Positions 12,371-23,855 of a DNA stretch of 64,000 bases are shown here, piece by piece. The notes beneath the pieces were generated by a model, which saw only the letters and a list, made by a program, of their open reading frames with translations, did no database searches and was not told where the DNA came from. Made by a program: the position numbers and the translations under genes. Each line of letters begins with the position of its first letter. Position 1 is the first letter of the stretch. Origin of the DNA: Caprella mutica (Eukaryota; Arthropoda; Malacostraca; Amphipoda; Caprellidae); assembly GCA_947561585.1 (NCBI GenBank), contig CANNZV010000943.1:159046-223045 (forward strand). The letters run 5' to 3'.

Positions 12371-13045
12371 CTTGTTACTTCTTGCTACATGTGGTGTAGA
12401 TTGCTACATCTTGTTACTTCTTGCTACATGTGGTGTAGATTGCTACATCTTGTTACTTCTTGCTACATGTGGTGTAGATTGCTACATCTTGTTACTTCTT
12501 GCTACATGTGGTGTAGATTGCTACATCTTGTTACTTCTTGCTACATGTGGTGTAGATTGCTACATCTTGTTACTTCTTGCTACATGTGGTGTAGATTGCT
12601 ACATCTTGTTACTTCTTGCTACATGTGGTGTAGATTGCTACAACTTGTTACTTCTTGCTACATGTGGTGTAGATTGCTACATCTTGTTACTTCTTGCTAC
12701 ATGTGGTGTAGATTGCTACATCTTGTTACTTCTTGCTACATGTGGTGTAGATTGCTACATCTTGTTACTTCTTGCTACATGTGGTGTAGATTGCTACATC
12801 TTGTTACTTCTTGCTACATGTGGTGTAGATTGCTACACCTTGTTACTTCTTGCTACATGTGGTGTAGATTACTACATCTTGTTACTTCTTGCTACATGTG
12901 GTGTAGATTGCTACATTTTGTTACTTCTTGCTACATGTGGTGTAGATTGCTACATCTTGTTACATCTTCGCTATAAGTGGTGTAGATTGCTTTATCTTGT
13001 TACATGGTGTAGATTGCTACATCTTGTTACATCTTGCTACATGGA
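12371..13045. repeat. Minisatellite, 39-bp unit, about 17 copies
   Basis: The unit contains CTTGTTACTTCTTGCTACAT then GTGGTGTAGATTGCTACAT. Because 39 is a multiple of three, two + strand frames stay open for over 220 codons, encoding a periodic Cys-rich peptide. This is a by-product of the repeat. The last units are diverged or deleted. Confidence 0.95.
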
Positions 13046-13321
13046 ATAGATTGGATAAGAAAGAATTCTTTACGTGACTATACCCAGTATATATATTTTA
13101 TTCACCTCATTATGCTCTTCATCAATTTATCAATTTAATTAATAAGATAGATTTTTCGATGAATATTGAAACTATTATGATAAGAATAGATACAAAAATT
13201 ACTTAAATCCTACCACACAAACTGAATAAAAAGAATAATATTATAAAGCTAACTAAATGGAAATAGTAAGGACTGAAGAATTTTCATAACAGTATATCTT
13301 ACGTTGTCCCATTCTATAATT

Positions 13322-13655
13322 TGTCTAGTGCATATGTATACCAGTCTAGTGCATATGCACATCAGTCTAGTGCATATGCACATCAGTCTAGTGCATATGC
13401 ACTTCAGTCTAGTGCATATGCTCACCAGTCTAGTGCATATGCTCACCAGTCTAGTGCATATGCACTTCAGTCTAGTGCATATGCACATCAGTCTAGTGCA
13501 TATGCTCACCAGTCTAGTGCATATGCACTTCAGTCTAGTGCATATGCACATCAGTCTAGTGCATATAGACATCAGTCTAGTGCATATGTACATCAGTCTA
13601 GTGCATATGCACACCAGTCTAGTGCACATGTACATCAGTCTAGTGCATATGCACT
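13322..13655. repeat. Minisatellite, 21-bp unit, about 16 copies
   Basis: The unit is CAGTCTAGTGCATATGCACA plus T, containing the palindrome GTGCATATGCAC. Open frames on both strands result from the unit length being a multiple of three. Confidence 0.95.
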
Positions 13656-14324
13656 CTACCTTATGATTGGTCGATATGATTGGTATGTCAGTTGGATGTG
13701 GAGTTGGTAATTCAGATATATAGCATGCATAGTTACAACTCATTTAAAATAGCAGTCTGTCATTAGTCTGTCAGCACACCACGAACAGCTTAGTCCACTA
13801 TGTCCATCACACCATACTAGAGAAAGACGTCATCAGGTGCTACCCAGCCGTGAAACTGTTAACGCTTTTATTTCAAATGATGATTAATATAATTAATATG
13901 ATAATAATCTCAGACATTATCGTTTGAATTTTTTTGATAAATTTATGATAATTTTTCAATTGGGCTTTTGTCTTGAAACCCAGATGGGAAATTGTAAACG
14001 CTATTATTGTATATGGTGATGGTATATTATAGTAGAATATAATAATAAAGACGTTTTCCTTCAGGCTTTATAGAGAATATATAATTTAATTTTGAAAAGT
14101 TTTATCGTCGTAGGTAGAAGATTTTTGTATCATCGATTCCAATCAATTATTGAACCGACGATTATTTTCCGATTGGGAGCGAGTGAGCGATATTCGGAAG
14201 AGACATTTGGCGAGAACTATTGCAATATATTTTAAGCTTACAATTTTGCAAGGTTATCATCTGAATCTCAAATTACTGTATGCTATATAGTTTATTAAAT
14301 TGAAAGAAAAAATATATTTAGAAA
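13656..14324. other. Gene-free sequence
   Basis: AT-rich low-copy sequence with no recognisable content. Confidence 0.5.
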
Positions 14325-14473
14325 TTATTATTATTACACGGTGCTATCTACTACTTCTGTAAGCCCGGGTTTTCAGAAGTAGTAGATATCACTGTGTAAT
14401 AATAACAATTTTTGTACCGTTTTTTCTTATATGATCGAAGATGTAGTACTGACCGATAATTCGTAACTTACCC
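14325..14473. mobile_element. MITE family A right end fused to a hairpin
   Basis: The right half (14420-14473) is a typical family A terminus with ATATGATCGAAGATGTAG and ACCGATAATTCGTAACTTAC. Instead of the GGTATCC core, the left half is a long hairpin (14325-14405). Its arms run from TTATTATTACACGGTGCTAT through CTACTACTTCTG and back through CAGAAGTAGTAG to GTGTAATAATAA, with a 14-base CCCGGG-containing loop. No left family A terminus is seen. Confidence 0.55.
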
Positions 14474-15050
14474 TAGGCTTTTTTTTATAAAAATAGCGAA
14501 ATATGATTTATATTTTCTGCCCAATATTTCCATATTTCATAACCCAGTCCAGGTAATTCATTTACCCTTTTTACCTGTGCAAACAAAAACAACCTGAGTC
14601 CTACATTATAACTTGGATAGATGGTTGTCAAACCATGCTGTTCTTACCGAAACAGGACCCACATTATACAACCTGGTTATTTGCCAGTGTGTATGTGTGT
14701 GCTCTTGCTACTAAATTTTGCCGGTGTTGAGCCCAAATAACCGGAGTAAAAGTGATGCCTTATCCTAATTTATGGTTAGGTCATAAATTTGAAAATGTAT
14801 GCACATTGCCCTAATGAATGTGTATGTACTCATTGCACAAATGCACTTTAGTAGCTACGCTTTTTAGGGAAGGGATAATGTACGCAATATGGGATTGGAA
14901 CCTACTGGAAATTGGCGATGATTTTGAGTTTCTGTAACTATTCACAAATTTATGAAAAATTAGTAATTCGAAATTCTTCAATTAAACATAACATTTTTTT
15001 TTATTACATGCAATTGGGTTTTCATATGGTAATACAATTTTCACATTTGC

Positions 15051-15199
15051 TGTAAGTCACGAATTGTGGGTTAGTTTCACACCTTCGGTCTTGCAAGAAA
15101 AAATATAAAATAATAACTGTTTAATCTATACATTAATTAAACAGTTATTTCTTATATGACCGAAGATGTGGAGCCAACCGATAACTAAAAACCTACCCC
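15051..15199. mobile_element. MITE family A short copy
   Basis: The ends are TGTAAGTCACGAATTGTGGG and CGATAACTAAAAACCTACCC, with CACACCTTCGGTCTTGCAAG opposite ATATGACCGAAGATGTGGAG. The core is a short palindrome around TAACTGTTTAATC / ATTAAACAGTTA. Confidence 0.65.
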
Positions 15200-15527
15200 A
15201 GTTCCATTAATTTAAAGCGAGATTATCTCTTGTGAACCTCATAGCGAGTTCTTATGTTCATACCTAACTATTTCCACTTGAAAGGACTCCCTTATAGTGC
15301 CCACCCCTCTATAGTAATTCAATAACAAATCCACCCGCCAATATGATCAGCAATTAATATTCTAATACTGCACCGCTAACCTAACCCTAACAAAAATCAA
15401 TAGCCTTCCATTACGACAAAGAATCTCGCTCCTAATCTCCGAAGCCCGAAAGCTTATGGCGGGGATGAATGAGAATGTCTGGTTCGACTGCTTTCGAATT
15501 ATCGACCAATTGATGTCAAGAGGGACT

Positions 15528-15870
15528 TATAACTTTACTTACAACATTACGCATAGCCTTACTTACAGCCTTACTTACAACCTTAATTACAACATTACGT
15601 ATAGCCTTACTTACAGCCTTACTTACAACATTACTTACAACATTACGCATAGCCTTACTTACAGCCTTACTTACAACCTTACTTACAGCCTTACTTACAA
15701 CCTTACTTACAGCCTTACTTACAACATTACATATAGCCTTACTTACAGCCTTACTTACAACATTACTTACAACATTACGCATAGCCTTACTTACAACATT
15801 ACTTACAACATTACGTATAGCCTTACTTACAGCTTTACTTACAGCCTTACTTACAATTTTACTTACAAGC
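15528..15870. repeat. Short-unit minisatellite, 12-bp unit, about 28 copies
   Basis: Units alternate among CCTTACTTACAG, CCTTACTTACAA and ATTACGTATAGC-like forms, with block duplications. Open frames on both strands are by-products. Confidence 0.93.
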
Positions 15871-16025
15871 TTATACTTAAAACTGATCTGTGGATGCAAG
15901 ATATATAGTAAAAATCTCGTAATTTTGTACTATACGTGGCATGAGAAGAACACAATTTTGTTTGGAATTTTTTGATAATGATTAATAGCTCTACACAGTG
16001 ATTATTATTGACAAGATTTAAGTCA

Positions 16026-16168
16026 GCAAAGTGTACAGTGAAGGGTTTAAACAGCCCCAAACATTACTGCTAAAGTACACAGTGAAGGGCTAAACAACCC
16101 CAAACATTGCTGCTAAAGTACACAGTGAAGGGTTAAACAGCCCCAAACATTACTGCTAAAGTACACAG
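16026..16168. repeat. Three tandem copies of a 43-bp unit
   Basis: Each unit contains AAAGTACACAGTGAAGGG, TTAAACAGCCCC and AAACATTACTGCT. Confidence 0.9.
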
Positions 16169-16300
16169 GCTCAAGTCACTCTATCACTGTAGTACAGCAG
16201 GTACATACCTAACTCACACAAGGACTCCATTGAATCTACAGGGAATCACTTCTTCCTATCGCCTCTTCATCAATTGCCTTTCCTAAAATGCCGATAAGCC

Positions 16301-16327
16301 ACTCTCTCTCTCTCTCTCTCTCTCTCT
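16301..16327. repeat. (CT)n microsatellite
   Basis: About 13 CT dinucleotides. Confidence 0.9.
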
Positions 16328-16510
16328 ACACTTGCCATTGATAATGTTTCTCGAGCTCATTGTTCGATAATTAATTCTAAGTGCAGCTACAAGACAGTCT
16401 TACACTAAATACACTATGGATTTGAGAGCTACAACACTCAGTTCTTTCATTGGTTGTTGAACTGCTGGTATCTACTTTTACATTGATAGTTAATGTGGGG
16501 TGTTCTAGTT

Positions 16511-16779
16511 ATCTTCTATGGCCCCACCATAACTTTTCTTCTCGATCTTCTATGGCCCCACCATAACTTTCCCTCTCAATCTTCTATGGCCCCTCCATAA
16601 CTTTCTCTCTCAATCTTCTATGGCCCCTCCATAACTTTCTCTCTCAATCTTCTATGGCCCCACCATAACTTTCTCTCTCAATCTTCTATGGCCCCACCAT
16701 AACTTTCTCTCTCAATCTTCTATGGCCCCACCATAACTTTCCCTCTCAATCTTCTATGGCCCCTCCATAACTTTCTCAC
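16511..16779. repeat. Minisatellite, 34-bp unit, 8 copies
   Basis: The unit contains ATCTTCTATGGCCCCACCAT then AACTTTCTCTCTCA. The core CTTCTATGGCCCCACCATAA is the same 20-mer that appears singly at 1742, 24730 and inverted at 2955, so the array grew from a copy of a dispersed repeat. Confidence 0.93.
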
Positions 16780-18504
16780 TTGATAATTCACTTTATTCAA
16801 AAAGTAAACTAGGTCTTCTTGGATGAACATTTTTTTATTGAAATTAAAATTTTTCGACTGTTAATCTACGTACAACAAGAATGTTGTCAAAAGGACGATG
16901 GGTGATGTTTCGCACCCTTTCCCCAATCTGTGGAGACTGTATCACAAGGAAAGTGTTTCAACCCTCCTAATTACTACTCCTAAAAGTCAGTCAAAACAAA
17001 CTCCCCCATGACAAGCTTTCTCTTTCAGTTGGTTCTTGTTCACTCACCAAATATTCTCCATCTTTATCCACCAACGGATTAAAAGTTATTCATTATTCCC
17101 ATGACGGAATATTAATTCGTATTCGTATTTCATAGTAAAATATCATAATTTTATCCTATGATTTCTTATCTTACAAATTTTTATACTACGAATTTTTATC
17201 CTACGAATGTTTATCCTTTTTTATCCTACGAATTTTCAATTTTGTCCTACAAAAGATGGTAGACCATAAATTTACTTAATTTATGAAAATTCGTATTAGG
17301 CTTTTGCCAAATCACCTAACGGAAAAGATAGATGTTCTTTTTATCATCGATTACAGTAGCGCCTAATTTTCCGCTTGAGCTATTTCTTTATTAATCCCTG
17401 TACGAGCTGTCACTGCACACCAATTCTCCTTTGGTTTATCCCAATGAAGGAACACTTCCAGAAAGATTCCTCTTAACAAGATCCACCTCTCCTTTGCTAC
17501 CTGCAACACACATACAATCTGTCTCAGTGAATCAGATTGCCAGAAAGCAAATTCAATTGTCTCCGCCTGATGGAGCCATTGTTTTGTAGTCTCCAGTCTT
17601 CAATTTATTTTATTAGCCTCCTTCCTTCACTGTACGAATCCAACTCCATACGATTCGAATGTAGGAGTTTCGGACAGTTTTAACTATTCTAATACGCTTC
17701 TATATTTACAAAAACACTGGCAATTGTTTTGCCGATTTCAATAGCATTGTTCTTTCATTGTAGATCTCTATAGATACCTTTCGAATGAAGATTCGGACTC
17801 TCTTATTTATTTCATATATTGTTTTTGTGTTCTTTTGTTGACTATAATCCACACCATTTCGAAACATATTCAAATTGTTTCATATATTTTAATACAGCTG
17901 CATCTTTATCATAGTTTACCCATAAGTTATTGAATACCTACTTATATAGTCAACCTCTTTTACTTATCCCAATAAAGCTTTACCATTAAATGTAGTTTAC
18001 CGATGTCATTAAATGTACATTCAAACTATTTTAAATACTGTAATAAAGCTTTACCTTTATTTTAGATTACTGTAAGTTATTAAATGTACATTGAAACTGC
18101 TGCAACGTACCCATCTACCCAAACAATACTCCTCTCCCACATATCTTTTCATAGCATTTCAACCGTGCGTGAGTAGCTGTGTAAACATATTAATATTCCT
18201 TACTTGTTAAGCGAATTGTAATGAAGCTAAAGTAGAGTTTCACTTAAAGGATACCCACTTAAGATCGTTTATTTGAACAATGACACGGCAGTTCTGCTCT
18301 CTACTTCAATTACTTTCTGTGTATTAGCTTCTAATGGTACCGCATGAATGAATGAAGTCATGAGAAACATATTGCTATGATATCATGAAAACAATTTTAC
18401 AACATTGCTATGATATCATCGTCGAAAGGACATTTCGTCGGCAGGATGTTTCGTCGATGAATTTTAGTAAAGGCGATATTAACATACTCAACATAAATGG
18501 CCAC
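16780..18504. other. Gene-free low-copy stretch
   Basis: 1.7 kb without arrays. It includes a few diverged TTTATCCTACGAA repeats (17155-17260) and three CAATAAAGCTTTACC-like segments (17970-18060). No exon is recognised. Confidence 0.5.
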
Positions 18505-18625
18505 TATGTAGTTTGTTGTAACTGCTAGTTTGTTGTATTGCACACTTTCTGATTTTTCAAAGATTTGGAAAGGAGGTTCGGCGGATGACAGTTGTTTGGA
18601 CAGGATCCCGAACCCCCCCCCCCCC
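18505..18625. repeat. Dispersed GCTAGTTTGTTGTA repeat with C13 tract
   Basis: ACTGCTAGTTTGTTGTATTG is followed at 18613-18625 by 13 C. It is related to 1022-1112. Nearby TTTCGTCGGCAGGATG and CGTCGATGAA resemble text at 4345 (TTTCGCCGACGAA). Confidence 0.4.
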
Positions 18626-19446
18626 TCCATGCCCCGATACACATACATCAGAGTGTCGACGTAACGTCTTGTCGACGAATTGTCCTATATACGAAACTTC
18701 TGGCAGTCCTTTATCCTAAGTCCTCTACATAGGTATGTTCTAGTCATAACAAACGCTTGCTGTCATTTCCTGCATTTGTCCGCCCCTATGAGAAGAAAGA
18801 AGCCACTGTGTCTTCATGTGTGGTTGTCACTGGTGAAAATACAGTGTGTGATAGCCTCTGGTGATAGCTAGGGAATAAAAGACAAAAATGTATAGGGTAT
18901 TGATATATAATTCAACAATAGAATTTAATAGAAATGATGTATGGTTGTTTTAACTCTTTTCAACGTGGTTGTTTTTAACTCAAACAACAATAATTAATGT
19001 CCAATCATCTCTCATTTTGGAATAAACAATACACTAATATGTTCGCCAACTGAAATGCAGTCAGGGTTCGAGTTAAATTCATCCCCGCTAAAACCTATAT
19101 TTTTCATCCATTCATTAGATATATCTACGGCAAACAAGACTTATTCCTGGGGTATAGTGGGAATATTCCAGGCAAAGGGGATTTATTCCGTGGATACTCC
19201 CTTAATTTATATCCCAGGACTAATTCCTTTTTCCCAGTGATACTTCTATCTTTATCACCGGTGTCTGTATCATATGAGTACCACTGAATGATACATGAGA
19301 TGATAGGGATGGGGGGAATTTGATCCTTACTTTTATTACCCACTGAGGGGTGGTGTATCATCATGTATTCTACGGATCTACAGAGCCAGTAATTAGGAAA
19401 AGAACTCTCCTAACTTTGCCTTAGTCTCAGGGAAAGTTATCCTTTT

Positions 19447-19570
19447 TAGTTTCCTATGGACTCACCAGAACTAGAACTATCTTTCTGTACCAAGTGATAG
19501 TTCTTTACTAATGTAAAGAACTGAAAAATGGTAATTAATTTTCTATGGACTCACCAGAACTAGAACTATC
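19447..19570. repeat. Direct duplication of about 45 bp
   Basis: TTCCTATGGACTCACCAGAA, CTAGAACTATCTTTCTG occurs at about 19451 and again at about 19540, followed in both by a TACTTCTTTACTA-like stretch. Confidence 0.7.
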
Positions 19571-19817
19571 TTTCTGACTGTACTTCTTTACTATTGTACA
19601 GTAAGGCACACAGTAAATTAAATACATTTGTAAAATAGTATCAGTAAAATAAAGTGTTCGTCCAAAATAATAGAGTTTAATTTTAATGAGGTCATATTTT
19701 CGTATCATTTCATTTTTCATTATTGTAGTAATGTATGTACATATATGCTAACTTTAATTACATTATTGTAGTAATGTATATGCTTACTTTAATTACATAT
19801 AGCTCATATATTTTTTA

Positions 19818-20053
19818 TACAGTAGAGCTCCTCTATAGTGAAGTCCTCTATAGTGAATGTAGTGTCTTTAGTAAGGAAGTAGCCCCTATAGAGAAGAAAT
19901 TTTCTTCAGTTTGTCATGAATGGTCATCAGTTTTCTAAAACTGATGACTATTTTATGGCATACCAAAGAAAATTTGTTCAACATAAGTGCTACTTCCTTA
20001 CTCAGGACTCTACATTCACTATAGAGGACTTCACTATAGAGGGGCTCTACAGT
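19818..20053. mobile_element. MITE family B, best copy (about 236 bp)
   Basis: Near-perfect terminal inverted repeats: TACAGTAGAGCTCCTCTATA at the left and TATAGAGGGGCTCTACAGTA at the right, each followed by a second TCTATAGTGAA unit. The arms continue through GTAAGGAAGTAGC / GCTACTTCCTTAC and AGAAATTTTCTTCAG / CAAAGAAAATTTG to a centre at AGTTTTCTAAAACT. The whole element can fold into one long hairpin. It is non-coding. Confidence 0.8.
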
Positions 20054-20084
20054 ATTAATTTTATTATTATTTTAGCTATGTGAA

Positions 20085-20473
20085 AGAGTTACTGCTTCAT
20101 GACAATTTCACAGATCACAGATTTCAAATTTCCTACTTTTTTAAATCTTACAAATTGGTTGCCAAGTACCAATAGCAATTTTTAAATACTATTAGTAAAG
20201 TTTCTTTTTTGTGAGTGTGGGGTATGTAAACTGTGGCTAAATAATTACAGGTACACTTTTCTCCAACTGTACATGTGAGAAAAATAAAATGTATCCGGTA
20301 TGAATATTTGACAGTTTATTAATTTCACTTAGAAAATAATCTTTACTAATTGTAATGTTTGTAGATATTCTAAAATTGGTCTGAGTACACGATGACAAAT
20401 TTGTAAGATTTGAAAATGATAGAAAATTAAAAAACTGTGATTTGTGAAATTATCATAATGCGGAGACTTTTTT
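20085..20473. mobile_element. MITE family D copy
   Basis: The left arm (GTTACTGCTTCATGACAATT, then TCACAGATCACAG, then AAATCTTACAAATTG) is the inverted relative of the right arm (CAAATTTGTAAGATTTGAAA, then CTGTGATTTGTGAAATTATC, then ATAATGCGGAGAC). It is non-coding and immediately follows the family B copy ending at 20053. Confidence 0.55.
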
Positions 20474-20957
20474 ATCTATACTGTGCATGAGATAAGAATG
20501 AAGAAGGTCACAGACCTGTAATAATTCAGACTAGAAATGCGTTCTTTCCGAAATATCACTTCAGGGACTTTTAATTCGCACATTGGGAATAGGAAATCTT
20601 TGTTATTTTCTGACGTATTTGAACTCTCGCACTGATGTCTCTCATCCCTCCGAATGAAGTCCTTTTGTCTCTTTTGCTGAGAGTACAAATAAACTTTTAA
20701 ATCATAAAGAAGATAATTAAAGAAATTTAATTAAATCTAGGATGTAGAAAAAGGAGAAAAAAACTTTAAAAGACAAAAATCAATATGAATAAATGATTAG
20801 TTTGTTTCTACGGTTTCCAAAGCAATTAGGTACAGGTAAAGTGATTAGCTGTTAATTAATCCATTGCTTTTTTTCCACAGGTATGATGGCCTGGGAGACT
20901 TTTACTTCTAACAGTGAGTTTTTTTTGTTAGGAAGAGGGGGAACATGTCACCGTGAA

Positions 20958-21160
20958 GGGTAAGTTACGAATTATTGGTCTGTTTCACATCTACGGTCAT
21001 ATATAAGAGAAAACTACATAATAGTGATTACTTATTTTAATTGGTATCCATGATACCTTCAGGTATCATGGATACCAATTAAAATTTATGTTTTTCTATT
21101 GTATAGTTTTTTCTTATATGACCGAAGATGTGGAACTGACTGATAGTTCGTAAATTACCC
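20958..21160. mobile_element. MITE family A, best copy (203 bp)
   Basis: The two ends are inverted copies of each other: GGGTAAGTTACGAATTAT at the left and ATAGTTCGTAAATTACCC at the right, continuing inward through a CTACGGTCATATA / TATATGACCGAAGAT block. The centre (21034-21085) is a nearly perfect palindrome of 24-bp arms built on GGTATCCATGATACC. It has no coding capacity. Size, terminal inverted repeats and the many copies in this window fit a non-autonomous DNA transposon. No target-site duplication is obvious. Confidence 0.8.
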
Positions 21161-21728
21161 AACAAGGACACTCACCGTTCTCGGAAACTGTGTGTTGACA
21201 TGGCTAATGAAAAAATCTGAACTTTTAAAATTAGTCTAATAATGATTATAATCGTCTAATAGTCATATTTGTTAATTATATGAAAATAAAAGCGAATTCG
21301 AGGGCATTTCGTAGGCTTATACCGTAAGCCTGCGAATCTGCAGCTTCTGTTTATGTGTTTGTTTGACCATTTCGAGGAGATTTCGGTATTTGAAATATGA
21401 AATTCATTTATTTATTCTAATTTGTGATAAGATGAATCTATGATTCAATATATGCCCAACAGGTACTGAAATATTGGTCAATCTATGCAAAATAAATTAA
21501 TTCCCTAAAAAATAAAAACCTTACCAACCGATAAAAGAATCATTCATTTCAATATATGTTCTAAACATTTTACATGTTATTTTATCAATGTTTGCCAGGC
21601 AATTTACGAGTTATATGAACTTGGAAGTGAATAACATTGAAAATCTCTTCACAAAACTGCCCCAATTTATTCATTTTATCTTAATTCAATCTGTTTAATC
21701 ACCAAGGACGTTTGTTACTGAGGGTCGT

Positions 21729-22050
21729 TCGGACAAAGAGTCCTACACAACGGACAAAGAGTCCTACACAACGGACAAAGAGTCCTACACAACGGACAAA
21801 GAGTCCTACACAACGGACAAAGAGTCCTACACAAGGGACAAAGAGTCCTACACAACGGACAAAAAGTCCTACACAACGGACAAAGAGTCCTACACAACGG
21901 ACAAAGAGTCCTACACAACGGACAAAGAGTCCTACACAACGGACAAAGAGTCCTACACATCGGACAAAGAGTCCTACACAACGGACAAAGAGTCCTACAC
22001 ATCGGACAAAGAGTCCTACACATCGGACAAAGAGTCCTACACAACGGACA
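21729..22050. repeat. Minisatellite, 21-bp unit, about 15 copies
   Basis: The unit is ACAACGGACAAAGAGTCCTA plus C. Both strands are open, giving a TKSPTQR-type repeat peptide that I regard as spurious. Variants are ACATCGG and ACAAGGG. Confidence 0.95.
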
Positions 22051-22072
22051 GTTAGAATAGCGTGCTAGCCTT

Positions 22073-22373
22073 TAGGTTAACTTAACCATTAACAGACGGC
22101 TCCACATCATCGGTCATGTAACAAAAAAAGTGCATTATTTTTATTATCTTTCAGTATTATTTGGTACACATGATACCTACACGTATCATGGATACCAATG
22201 AAATTCAAGTTTAGCTGTTATAATTAATTTTTTATTTTTATTGGTATCCATGATACCTACACTCCTACAGGTATCATGGGTACCAATTAAAATATAATTT
22301 TAATATCAATTCTGATATATTTTTCTTATTAGACCGAAGATGGGGCACCGTACGATAAATTATAACGTATCCT
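22073..22373. mobile_element. MITE family A long copy with duplicated core
   Basis: The left inner block CGGCTCCACATCATCGGTCA pairs with the right TTAGACCGAAGATGGGGCAC. Two GGTATCCATGATACC-type palindromes occur inside (about 22160-22200 and 22230-22280), so the core is duplicated relative to the 203-bp copy. The termini are degenerate. Confidence 0.6.
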
Positions 22374-22654
22374 TATTTGGAAAATAAGACAGTGGTCCTG
22401 AGACACATTAAAATCTCCATTATTTTAAACAAGATACTATATAACATAAATCTTCTTAATGCGATCGAGAAGCCGGAAATAGATTAAAAAATTAAGTTCG
22501 CTTCGGTGTTATTTTTTCCATTTAGTGCAAGAAATTTTGAACTTCCTCGAGTTTTTTTTACTGCCTTTACGATCATGCGAGAGGAAAGTATTCACAAATA
22601 TTATTTTAATTTTAAAGGAATTAAAATAAAAGTTTTAATAATATTTTTATTTTC

Positions 22655-22704
22655 TTATATGATCGAAAAATGTGTAACTGGTCCGCTAGCTCTGAACTTA
22701 GGCT
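22655..22704. mobile_element. MITE family A right-end fragment
   Basis: TTTTCTTATATGATCGAAAA followed by TGTGTAACTGGTCCGC and CTCTGAACTTA matches the family A right end but lacks the rest. It adjoins the inverted-repeat element at 22770-23046. Confidence 0.45.
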
Positions 22705-22769
22705 TGTTTCAAACGGGGCATTTTTTCTACAAATGCCCCAATCTAGGCGGACAGTTAAAACAATTACGT

Positions 22770-23046
22770 TGATTCAGTCGTAGCGTTTTTTTGTGCACTC
22801 TTTTATTTGCTATGGCATGAGAAAAAACGCTCGTGTTAAATGAGCCTAATAGTCACAATTCACACTAGCGTTTTTTTAACAGAGCGGAAAAAGCTCTTCT
22901 TCAAATGTGTTCATACTTGCGTTTTTTTTAACGCTGAAAGAAAAATCACAATAAATTTTTCCTCCAGCGTTAAAAAAAATGCAAGGTTTAATACATTTTA
23001 TGAAGAGCTTTTTCTATCGCCGCGATGTTAGAAAACGCAAGTGTGA
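22770..23046. mobile_element. Inverted-repeat element E (long hairpin)
   Basis: There are two nested hairpins. The main one pairs 22861-22940 (CACACTAGCGTTTTTTTAAC, AAAAAGCTCTTCTTC, CATACTTGCGTTTTTTTT, AACGCTG) with 22968-23046 (CAGCGTTAAAAAAAATGCAA, TGAAGAGCTTTTTC, AACGCAAGTGTGAAG). A smaller one (22770-22840) pairs GTAGCGTTTTTTTG with GAAAAAACGCTCGTG. It has no coding capacity beyond spurious frames. No second copy was recognised in the window. Confidence 0.55.
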
Positions 23047-23694
23047 AGCAGACCCTAGCATCTGTTTCGCCATCCCTAATGCTCACATCATTCTAGGCCT
23101 CAGTTTATCCAGGAGATCGCTCTCTGGCTTTGGCCCCTCGCCATTTTTTCACTGAAAATAATGACGGTGGAAAAAAGAAGTGAAGGATGATCCTTGAAGA
23201 TGTTATTAAATTTGAAGTTGTCTCTTGAACCGAGCGAGACATTTCTCTGATAAAATCCCCAAGGGTTTTCCTACCCAACACTTTTTATATCGAAAAGACT
23301 TTTCCAAAGAGAATTTTAAACCGTGCGATTGATTTCATTCGGACCGATTCTTGCGCAAAACATTGGGCCGAGATGGAGAAAAATTTCGTCGCGTATTTCG
23401 AAGAGGATTCGGATGATGTATATCAAACAATTTGTCACTTTATGATTGAAAACCTTAACAAAGTACTCTCTTTCCTCTTCATATAAATGAACTGTATTTG
23501 ATTAATTGTTTTACAATGATGAATATTGAAATGATTCTTATGAAATGTCTTATACCAGTAAATTTTATACCAAAAATTTTACGAAATAAAAATCAATAAA
23601 TTGCTTGAAAAGATTGAATATTTTCAAATATTTACAATAACATTTTGACAAATTGTACGACAACGTTTACTATTATAATAAATACGATATAGTT
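23047..23694. other. Gene-free sequence
   Basis: The part to about 23440 is more mixed in composition than its surroundings; the rest is AT-rich. No coding signal is recognised. Confidence 0.4.
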
Positions 23695-23855
23695 CACTAT
23701 ATCGTAGTGAACTACATATATCGTAGTGAACTATATCGTAGTGAACTATATCGTAGTGAACTATATCGTAGTGAACTATATCGTAGTGAACTATATCGTA
23801 GTGAACTATATCGTAGTGAATTATATCGTAGTGAACTATATCGTAGTGAACTATA
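23695..23855. repeat. Minisatellite, 15-bp unit, about 10 copies
   Basis: The unit is TATATCGTAGTGAAC. An inverted unit (ACGATATAGTTCACTATATC) abuts the left end. Unit length and the AGTGAACT core resemble the family B array at 50917-51553. Confidence 0.93.

Noticed and set aside
12290..13049. Two overlapping open frames of about 230 codons with Cys-rich periodic peptides
   Set aside because: They follow exactly the 39-bp minisatellite unit in two frames of the same strand. They are by-products of a unit length divisible by three.
13249..13743. Open frames of 120-164 codons on both strands
   Set aside because: Produced by the 21-bp minisatellite. Three frames open at once in one repeat is not evidence for a protein.
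15373..15390. Telomere-like CTAACCTAACCCTAAC
   Set aside because: Only two to three imperfect units; too short for an interstitial telomere.
15456..15908. 150-codon frame with LTYS repeats (and 127-codon frame on the minus strand)
   Set aside because: Both reflect the 12-bp tandem repeat.
21712..22068. 118-codon TKSPTQR repeat protein
   Set aside because: It is the 21-bp array at 21729-22050. The opposite strand is open too, and no start context or splice signal supports it.
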